From NCBI GenBank assembly GCA_046594445.1, contig JBKJSM010000122.1:9284-73283 (forward strand): a stretch of 64,000 nucleotides of DNA, in the 5' to 3' direction. The stretch is from Gaiellasilicea sp046594445 (GTDB lineage: Bacteria > Actinomycetota > Thermoleophilia > Gaiellales > Gaiellaceae). Position numbers and translations under genes: made by a program. Each line of letters opens with the position of its first letter. Position 1 is the first letter of the stretch. This document shows, piece by piece, positions 58,307 to 64,000 of this stretch. The notes beneath the pieces were generated by a model. The model did not search any database and was not told where the DNA came from. It was given only the letters and a program-made list of their open reading frames with translations.

Positions 58307-60310
58307 CTAGCGCCGCAGTACGCGCTCGCAGCCCACGGTGCGATCGCGGCGATCGACGATCGCCGTGTCGCGGCCCGGGCCGCAGCTGACGTTCTCGCGC
58401 ACACCGTCACGTGCGTTGAGCGTGTCGTTGCCGATACCGCCGGAGATTCGGTCGGCACCCGGTCCACCGGTGATCCGGTCGTTGCCTTGACCGCCGATCA
58501 GGAGGTCCTTGCCGGTTCCACCCGAGAGTGAGTCATTGCCGACGCCACCGTCGAGGAGATCGTTCCCGGCGCCACCAATCAGCGCGTCGGAGCCCTCGCT
58601 GCCGAAGACCCGGTCGTTCCCGGTACCGCCGTCGAGCCGGTCGACACCGGGGCCACCGGTGAGCCTGTCGATCCCGGCACCGCCGGCCAGGCGGTCGTTG
58701 CCCGAGCCACCTTCCAGGCAGTCCGAGCCGGCAAGCCCGGAGACGAGGTCATTCCCCTCGAGACCGAAGATCCGGTCACCGAAGGAGGTTCCGCGGAGCA
58801 CGTCGTTCTTTGCGGTACCGACCTGGCGGTTGGCGCAGGCGCCCGCAGCAGGCGCAGGCGGCGCCGGGGGGGCCGGCGGCGGCGGGGTAGCTCCGCCGAT
58901 CACGCCCTTGTAGACGAACAGCCCGACGTTGCTCGCGAACTGGACGAAGCCCCGCGAGAGCGACGGCTGGCCGAACGACGCGTTCGCATTCGCGTTCCCT
59001 GCGTTCTGCGCGAATTGGCTGGACGGAACGGCCTGGGCGTTGTCGAGGCTGAGCACGAGCTGCTGCCCGTTGTTCCTCGTCACGTACAGAAACCCGCCCG
59101 AGGCTGCGGCGGTGGTGCGGCCGAACCCAGCTGAGCCCGTCAGAGGCGTCGCGCTGAACGTCCCGGCCGGCGCCAGAGTCGTAGCGTCGAGCAGGTACAG
59201 GTTCCGCCCGGTCGTGACGATCAGCTTCCCGGCGCCGAGGCTGGAGCCACTGACCTCCGCCGTGACGGCGGGAGCCGGGGCGGGCGCACCGGCGAGCGTC
59301 GAGCTCGTGGCCGCTGTGGTCAGTGCGTTACCGGCCTGGACGAGCCGGTAGGCGATCGAGGCGTCGCTCGCGTTCGCGACGACATAGAGCGCCGGAGCGG
59401 TGGTCGAGCCGCTATTGGCAGCCCCTGGCGGGTTGCCGCTGGTCGTCACCGGCACGATCGGCGTCTGGGTGACACCACCGAGCGGAGTCGAGACCGGGCC
59501 TGGGGCCAGGTCGGCGACCGCGAAGGTGCGAACCTGGTTGGCTGCTGCGACGGCGACATACGTCGTCGCGGCGCCGGCTGCGTTGTTGAGGAAGACGAGC
59601 GAGGGGCTGGCGAGCGGATTCGCCCCGGCGACGATGACGCTCGTGACGGCTCCGATCGTGGCCGACGTGCTGCCGGCGTTCCCGATCGAGACCTTGAAGA
59701 GACGCGGCGACGCACCGTTGGAGGCGACGAAGAAGAGTAAGCGGTCGCCGGTGGCGCTCGGCCCCGTCAGCAGCACGGAGCTCGAGATCGTGTAGCCGTC
59801 GGTTCCCGCTACGGCGATGTCGCGTACGAGCGTCCCGGTGCTCTCGTCGATCTGAGCGATCGCGACGTCGTCGGTGCCGCCCTGGTTGTCGTCGTTGTGG
59901 ACGGCGTAGACCTGGCCGAGGCCGGCTGCGCTCGAGGTCTCGCCCGGCGTGACGCTACCGCCCGTGCCGGTGAAGGCGTCGGCGCTTGCGGAAACGTCGG
60001 TGCCTGCCTCGTTCCCGACCGGAGCACCGGTCGACAGGATCTGGAGGTGCACCGCGCCGCTCGCCGTGCCGTAGATCACGCGCTGGCCGTCGGGCTGGCC
60101 GGCGCTCGTGATCACCGACGTGACGATTCCAGCGTCGGGCTTGGAGTAGACGAACGTGACGGGTGTCGAGAACTCGTCGACCGGCTGGTAGCCGGAGCGA
60201 CCGGCGTCGCCGCCGAAGAAGGGCCAGTGGACGCCGAAGGCGCTCCCCACAAGTGTCAGGGCGACGAGTCCAACGGCTCCAAGGCCAAGCATGGGCTTCC
60301 GGGCACGCAT
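58307..60310 (-). CDS. secreted beta-propeller/RTX calcium-binding repeat protein
   Basis: 667-residue exported protein. Signal peptide (about 1-27), then FFGGDAGRSGYQ and a long Ala/Thr/Val-rich beta region (about 30-470) resembling a PQQ-type propeller, a Pro-rich linker (about 478-495), and about 12 RTX nonapeptide-like repeats (GGxGxDxLxG; about 500-635), which bind calcium. It ends with a Cys-containing tail. Role unknown; an adhesin, surface or matrix protein is plausible. It splits the riboflavin cluster and has an AT-rich upstream region, suggesting insertion. Ribosome site GAGGAAGG. Confidence 0.75.
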   Translation of the reverse strand: MRARKPMLGLGAVGLVALTLVGSAFGVHWPFFGGDAGRSGYQPVDEFSTPVTFVYSKPDAGIVTSVITSAGQPDGQRVIYGTASGAVHLQILSTGAPVGNEAGTDVSASADAFTGTGGSVTPGETSSAAGLGQVYAVHNDDNQGGTDDVAIAQIDESTGTLVRDIAVAGTDGYTISSSVLLTGPSATGDRLLFFVASNGASPRLFKVSIGNAGSTSATIGAVTSVIVAGANPLASPSLVFLNNAAGAATTYVAVAAANQVRTFAVADLAPGPVSTPLGGVTQTPIVPVTTSGNPPGAANSGSTTAPALYVVANASDASIAYRLVQAGNALTTAATSSTLAGAPAPAPAVTAEVSGSSLGAGKLIVTTGRNLYLLDATTLAPAGTFSATPLTGSAGFGRTTAAASGGFLYVTRNNGQQLVLSLDNAQAVPSSQFAQNAGNANANASFGQPSLSRGFVQFASNVGLFVYKGVIGGATPPPPAPPAPPAPAAGACANRQVGTAKNDVLRGTSFGDRIFGLEGNDLVSGLAGSDCLEGGSGNDRLAGGAGIDRLTGGPGVDRLDGGTGNDRVFGSEGSDALIGGAGNDLLDGGVGNDSLSGGTGKDLLIGGQGNDRITGGPGADRISGGIGNDTLNARDGVRENVSCGPGRDTAIVDRRDRTVGCERVLRR

Positions 60311-60420
60311 ATTCGAGCCTTCCTCTTGTCTGAAATTGAAAGATCAAGAGGTGAATGCCTTAGACACTTACTCGACAAACGCCATCCAGTCGAGATTTAT
60401 TTATCTCTTACAATTTGTAA
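60311..60420 (-). promoter_or_regulatory. AT-rich upstream region of the RTX gene with three inverted repeats
   Basis: 110 AT-rich bases: CCTCTTG / CAAGAGG (60322-60351), GAGAT / ATCTC around 60392-60407, and TTACAA-T-TTGTAA (60408-60420) adjoining the ribD stop. The last is a good operator or terminator candidate. Confidence 0.5.
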
Positions 60421-61356
60421 TCACGGTTCTCGGGTGTAGGCCTCAAGGAAGAGATCGTCGCCGACCGGACGGCTGCACAGGTGGAGGAGAGTGACGGGCT
60501 CTACCGGGCCGTCGATTAGTCCCGGTCCCGCCCCCGACAACGTCGGCGCGACGAAGAGCAGCAGCTTGTCGACGAGGCCGGCGCGGAGAAAGGCACCTGC
60601 GAGGGTAGGACCTCCTTCGAGCAGGAGCGACTGCACGCCCTCGGCCGCGAGCGCTCGCAGCTCCTCTTCGAGCGGGCCTGCGTGAAGCTCGAGCTCCGAG
60701 CCTTCCGGCAGCGGCCCGCCGCCGAAGGCGAGCCGGCGCGGCTGCCGGGGAGCGTCGACGTCGCGCGCGTCGAGCCTTGGGTTCTCCAGGCGAACCGTGC
60801 CCATCCCGACCGCGACGGCGTCCGACGCCGCCCGCAGCTCGTGCACGAGCCGGCGCGACTCCTCGCCCGACACCCAGCGGGAGCCGGGGACGGTGACGCG
60901 CCCGTCCAGGGTCGTCGCCGCCTTGTACGTGACGAACGGTCGGCCGAGCGCCACCCAGGTCCGCCAGGCCTCGTTCTGGCGGCGGGCCTGGAGGCTGTCG
61001 GCGAGCTCCACGGCCACCCCATGCTCGCGCAGTCGCTCGAGCCCTCCGCCGGCCTCCGGATTCGGGTCGGACGAGCCGGCGACGACGCGTGCGATGCCCG
61101 CCGTGAGCACGGCGTCGACGCACGGCGGCGTCGTGCCGTGATGCGCGCACGGCTCCATCGTCACGTAGAGCGTGGCGCCGCGGGCGCGCTTGCCCGCCGT
61201 CGCGAGCGCGACCACCTCGCCGTGGCGGCCGTCCACCTCGGTCGTGCCCTCGCCGACGATCTCGCCGTCGGCCACGACGACCGCACCGATCGTCGGCTTC
61301 GGATAGGCCGTGCCTCGTTCGTTCTCCGCGAGCTCGAGCGCTCGCTCCAGGCTCAT
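60421..61356 (-). CDS. ribD: riboflavin biosynthesis deaminase/reductase RibD
   Basis: 311 residues. N-terminal deaminase with zinc ligands HGEV and EPCAHHGTTPPC, C-terminal reductase with TLDGRVT and SLLLEGGPTLAGAFLRAG. Somewhat short (about 360 usual). ATG 61356 overlaps the rpe stop (ATGA). The downstream gene is the RTX insertion, not ribE as expected. Confidence 0.93.
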   Translation of the reverse strand: MSLERALELAENERGTAYPKPTIGAVVVADGEIVGEGTTEVDGRHGEVVALATAGKRARGATLYVTMEPCAHHGTTPPCVDAVLTAGIARVVAGSSDPNPEAGGGLERLREHGVAVELADSLQARRQNEAWRTWVALGRPFVTYKAATTLDGRVTVPGSRWVSGEESRRLVHELRAASDAVAVGMGTVRLENPRLDARDVDAPRQPRRLAFGGGPLPEGSELELHAGPLEEELRALAAEGVQSLLLEGGPTLAGAFLRAGLVDKLLLFVAPTLSGAGPGLIDGPVEPVTLLHLCSRPVGDDLFLEAYTREP

Positions 61357-62027
61357 GCCAGAGCTTGTACCAGCCGGCGATACGAGCGAGGCAGATCCTC
61401 GCGCTGAAAGATGCCGCTCCCGACCACGATCAGGTCGGCGCCGGCGTCGTGCACCTGACGGACGTTGTCCTGGTGGATGCCGCCGTCGGCCTGGACGTAG
61501 CAGTCGACGAGGCCGCGCAGCCGCTCGAGCCGCGCGTAGGACTCCTCGAGCAGCTCCTGGCCGGAATACCCGGGGACGATCGTCATGCAGAGGCACAGGT
61601 CTGCGCCGAGGTTCGCCGCCTCGGCCGCGACCTCGACACTCGTGTCGGGGTTGAACGCGACCCCTGTCTCGAGCCCGTGCTCACGCGCCTGCGCGAGCAC
61701 CGCGCTCACGTCCTCGACGGCCTCGACGTGGAATGTGACGCTGTCGCCGCCGGATTCCGCGATCTCGGGAAAGTGGTGCGCCGGATTGTCGACCATCAGG
61801 TGGCAGTCCACGCTCCCGCCCATGCGGTGGATCATCGGCGCGATCGAGCGCAGCACGACGGGACCGATCGTCACCGGCGGGACGAAGTGCCCGTCACCGA
61901 TGTCGAAGTGGAAGACGCGGGCGCCCGCGTTCAGCAGGTACTGAACCTGCTCGCCGAGATGCGCAAAGTCCGCCGCGTAGAGCGACGGCTCGATCTCGAC
62001 TGTCCGCACCCAGTCGCGCCAAGCCAT
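61353..62027 (-). CDS. rpe: ribulose-phosphate 3-epimerase
   Basis: 224-residue TIM barrel interconverting ribulose 5-phosphate and xylulose 5-phosphate. EPSLYAADFAHLGEQV, FHFDIGDGHFVPPVTIGP (metal Asp/His), CHLMVDNPAHHF, and QADGGIHQDNV. ATG 62027 lies six bases after TAGGAT (leaderless). First gene of the rpe-ribD unit. Confidence 0.95.
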   Translation of the reverse strand: MAWRDWVRTVEIEPSLYAADFAHLGEQVQYLLNAGARVFHFDIGDGHFVPPVTIGPVVLRSIAPMIHRMGGSVDCHLMVDNPAHHFPEIAESGGDSVTFHVEAVEDVSAVLAQAREHGLETGVAFNPDTSVEVAAEAANLGADLCLCMTIVPGYSGQELLEESYARLERLRGLVDCYVQADGGIHQDNVRQVHDAGADLIVVGSGIFQREDLPRSYRRLVQALA

Positions 62028-62033
62028 AGTCGA

Positions 62034-62039
62034 ATCCTA
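62034..62039 (-). promoter_or_regulatory. -10 box, leaderless-type (rpe)
   Basis: TAGGAT, 6 bases before ATG 62027. Confidence 0.45.
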
Positions 62040-62080
62040 TGGCCCCCGTAGGACGGTGGCTAGGTGCTTGACTGAAGCGA

Positions 62081-62545
62081 ATGCGTCTGCTCCGAAAGCT
62101 CACGTTCGTCCCCGTCGCGCTGATCCTGATCGGCTTCGTCGTCTTCACGATCTTCATCGCGAAGCCGCTGCGCGGGAGCGAGCGGCTCGACCTCGTGCGC
62201 GGCACGGTGAAAGTGGCGCCCGAGTTGCGCGCGGACGCGCCCTTCTCCCGGTACGTGGCGCTCTATCCGGGCGAGCTGGGGGCCGCCGATGCGCTGCCGG
62301 ACTTCCCCGCCAACGACGTGCAGACAGGCGGCGACGGGGTGTTCCAGCTCTCGCCCAACCAGGAGGACGGCACGGAATTCTTCATCCTCGCCAGGGTCGA
62401 GACGGCGAAGCTCGAGCGCTACTGCGAGGAGATCGCGCTGCCGCTAGTGCGCCGGCTCGAGGACAAGAGCTGGGTCGACGCGAAGACCGGCAAGCCGCTG
62501 CCGCGCCTGCGGATCACGATCGACAAGGGCGAGCCCTGCGACTAG
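62081..62545 (+). CDS. membrane-anchored protein, unknown function
   Basis: 154 residues: an N-terminal membrane helix (about 8-28), then a soluble, probably extracytoplasmic domain with no recognised family. One C-terminal Cys. Convergent with rsmB, whose stop follows its own, and divergent from rpe; hence a single-gene unit. Confidence 0.65.
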   Translation: MRLLRKLTFVPVALILIGFVVFTIFIAKPLRGSERLDLVRGTVKVAPELRADAPFSRYVALYPGELGAADALPDFPANDVQTGGDGVFQLSPNQEDGTEFFILARVETAKLERYCEEIALPLVRRLEDKSWVDAKTGKPLPRLRITIDKGEPCD

Positions 62546-63754
62546 CTAGACGCGCAGCCGCGCGATGAAGAAGCCGCTCGTCGCGTGGACGTGAGGGTAG
62601 GTCTGGAGGAACTCGGGGCGGCCGGGATGGCGGAACTGTGCCCACCCGTCGATCGCGTCGATCTCGAGCCCGGACGCGTCGACCACCGCTTCGGATTCGT
62701 CGGCGTTGATCGTGCAGACGGAGTAGAGGATCGTCCCGCCGGGGCGGACGCGCTCCGCGGCGGCGCGCAACAGCTCGAGCTGCAGCTCCGGCAGGGGACT
62801 CGAGCGCCAGCGCAGGTCGGGACGCGCCCCCAGCACGCCCAAGCCGGAGCACGGCGCGTCGACGAGCGCGCGATCGAAGCCGGTCAGCTCGGGGGAGAGC
62901 GCGCGCCCGTCGGAGTGGACGACGCGCACGTGGTCGGCGGCGAGCCTGCGGACGTTCTCCTCGAGCTCGTGGGCGCGGTTCTCGTTCACCTCCACCGCGA
63001 CGACGTCGCCGGCGAGCATCGTCGCCTTCCCTCCCGGCGCGGCGCAGAGGTCGAGCACGCGCTCGCCGGGGTGCGACCCGACGCACAGGGCGGCGAGCTG
63101 CGAGCCCCGGCTCTGCGGCCAGATCTCGCCGCGGGCGAAGGCCGCCTCGTCGACCCGCTCGACGGCGTAGGCGCTCGGGATGTCCGTTTTGGACCCGTCC
63201 GGGGTCTGACCCCGGACGTGTCTGACAACGACGGGTAGCGGCTCGTTCTGAGCGCGCATCAGAGCCAGGGCGGCCTCCTCGCCCAGGTCTCGGCGCCAGA
63301 CGTCCCAGATCCAGTCGGGGTAGGAGTGCTTGAGCGGGCCCTCCGGCAGAGCTGCAAGAAGGGGCTCGATCCCCTCGCCGATCCGGCGCAGGACGGCGTT
63401 CGTGAAGGGAACGGCCCGTTCGAGGCGGGCGCCGCGCACGAGCTCAACGGACTCGTTCACGGCCGCGTAGCGCGGTACGCCGTCCAAATACCCGAGCTGG
63501 TAGGCGCCGAGCCTGAGCGCGGCGCGGACGGGCGGGTCGAGCTTGGCGACGGGTCTCTTCCCGAGCGTCTCGATCGCGTGGTCGAGCGTTCGCGCCCGCT
63601 GCACCGAGCCGAACGCGAGCTGCATCGCGAGCGACCGGTCTCGCTCGTCCAGTCCCTCGGACGCGGTGCGCAGAGCCCGGTCGGCGTACGCGCCCTCCTC
63701 GAAGACGCGGACGAGGACGTCGTACGCCGCCTTCCGGGCCGGGGCGACGCTCAG
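62546..63754 (-). CDS. rsmB: 16S rRNA (cytosine967-C5)-methyltransferase RsmB, probable CTG start
   Basis: 402 residues from CTG 63754. N-terminal NusB-like domain (about 1-140; PARKAAYDVLVRVFEEG, then AVNESVELVRG), C-terminal methyltransferase with VLDLCAAPGGKATMLA (SAM), VDAPCSGLGVLG (first Cys) and YSVCTINADESE (catalytic Cys). The first ATG (63625) would delete 43 residues of the NusB domain. The CTG overlaps the fmt stop as CTGA, the same geometry as the ATGA/GTGA junctions elsewhere, and gives the family N-terminus exactly. Confidence 0.9.
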   Translation of the reverse strand: MSVAPARKAAYDVLVRVFEEGAYADRALRTASEGLDERDRSLAMQLAFGSVQRARTLDHAIETLGKRPVAKLDPPVRAALRLGAYQLGYLDGVPRYAAVNESVELVRGARLERAVPFTNAVLRRIGEGIEPLLAALPEGPLKHSYPDWIWDVWRRDLGEEAALALMRAQNEPLPVVVRHVRGQTPDGSKTDIPSAYAVERVDEAAFARGEIWPQSRGSQLAALCVGSHPGERVLDLCAAPGGKATMLAGDVVAVEVNENRAHELEENVRRLAADHVRVVHSDGRALSPELTGFDRALVDAPCSGLGVLGARPDLRWRSSPLPELQLELLRAAAERVRPGGTILYSVCTINADESEAVVDASGLEIDAIDGWAQFRHPGRPEFLQTYPHVHATSGFFIARLRV

Positions 63755-64000
63755 CGCAGACCCCGTAACCAGGCGTCGTAGAGCATCCGCTTCCCGCCTT
63801 CGGGCTGCACCTCGAGCGGCTCGAGCTCGCCCTCGTTGAGCCGAGCGCGCCAGATCGTCACCGGCCGGCCGTGCAGCTCGCCACGCGCGCCGATGTGCGG
63901 CGAGAGCGCGCGAATCCGGTGCAGGCTCTCCTCTGGCCGGGTCAGGTCGAGCTCGCGGTCGGCAGGCTCGATCTTGGCGGCGTACGTCGGCTCGCCCTCC
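63751..64000 (-). CDS. fmt: methionyl-tRNA formyltransferase (5' part outside window)
   Basis: 83 C-terminal residues visible. TYAAKIEPADRELDL and LHRIRALSPHIGARGEL are the conserved C-terminal tRNA-binding region of Fmt. Contains a TTA Leu codon at 63766-63768. Overlaps rsmB, the usual neighbour. Confidence 0.9.
   Translation of the reverse strand, partial: EGEPTYAAKIEPADRELDLTRPEESLHRIRALSPHIGARGELHGRPVTIWRARLNEGELEPLEVQPEGGKRMLYDAWLRGLR

Overview
The window is 64 kb of very GC-rich, gene-dense chromosome with third codon positions almost all G or C. Gene content and order are those of an actinobacterium: AddAB/AdnAB-type nuclease-helicase, a small Lsr2-like protein, an smc-rnc-acpP-plsX-rpmF run, and rpsP-khpA-rimM-trmD-lepB-rplS. 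Several details (baeRF-like protein, HD-GYP, standalone ClpX-type zinc finger, AddAB next to topoisomerase IB) would fit the deep-branching class Thermoleophilia, but that placement is a guess from gene content. There is no phage, insertion sequence, CRISPR array or rRNA. The only RNA gene is tRNA-Leu(UAA). No gene-free stretch exceeds 300 bases.

Layout. 1-9 kb: nitronate monooxygenase (cut by the edge), PAP2 protein, Ppx/GppA phosphatase, CBS protein, glutamate dehydrogenase, tRNA-Leu, DUF3105 protein, RmuC, a baeRF-like protein, thioredoxin reductase with a coupled zinc-ribbon/PAS protein. 9-18 kb: a minus-strand DNA repair block (topoisomerase IB, Lsr2-like, AddB-like, AddA-like, metallophosphoesterase, endonuclease III). 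18-26 kb: isocitrate/isopropylmalate dehydrogenase-family enzyme, ferritin-like protein, HD-GYP protein, the three-gene proton-translocating transhydrogenase with a trailing ornithine cyclodeaminase-like gene, and an amine oxidase. 25.7-33.5 kb: dprA-comM and rnhB-yraN, usually neighbours, are separated by an accessory block (orphan DNA methyltransferase, two cupredoxin proteins, HtpX). 33.6-47 kb: ribosome, secretion and lipid housekeeping genes, all on the minus strand. 47-64 kb: coaD-rsmD, a VapBC-like pair, a zinc finger/HTH protein, recG, fakB-receiver-fakA-asp23-rpmB, then the riboflavin genes (interrupted by a large RTX protein gene), rpe, rsmB and fmt.

How genes work together. FakA/FakB make acyl-phosphate from free fatty acids, which is the substrate pool of PlsX/AcpP in the same region. 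Ffh, FtsY and LepB form the targeting and processing path for exported proteins. RibD, RibE, RibBA and RibH make riboflavin from GTP and ribulose 5-phosphate, the product of the pentose-phosphate path where Rpe acts. AddAB, RecG, RmuC, DprA and ComM serve recombination.

The most interesting signals are: (1) a duplicated 94-bp composite element carrying a Shine-Dalgarno sequence, a palindrome and a mini-ORF for MGEPWVPP, directly before rpsP and fused to the start of fakA; (2) several genes whose family-typical N-termini lie upstream of any ATG/GTG/TTG, with CTG codons in exactly the right place, best seen in rsmB; (3) a -10 box (TANNNT) 6-10 bases before many start codons, indicating widespread leaderless mRNAs; (4) an SMC protein whose two coiled-coil arms each carry an internal tandem duplication; (5) a VapC toxin that seems to have lost its start codon.
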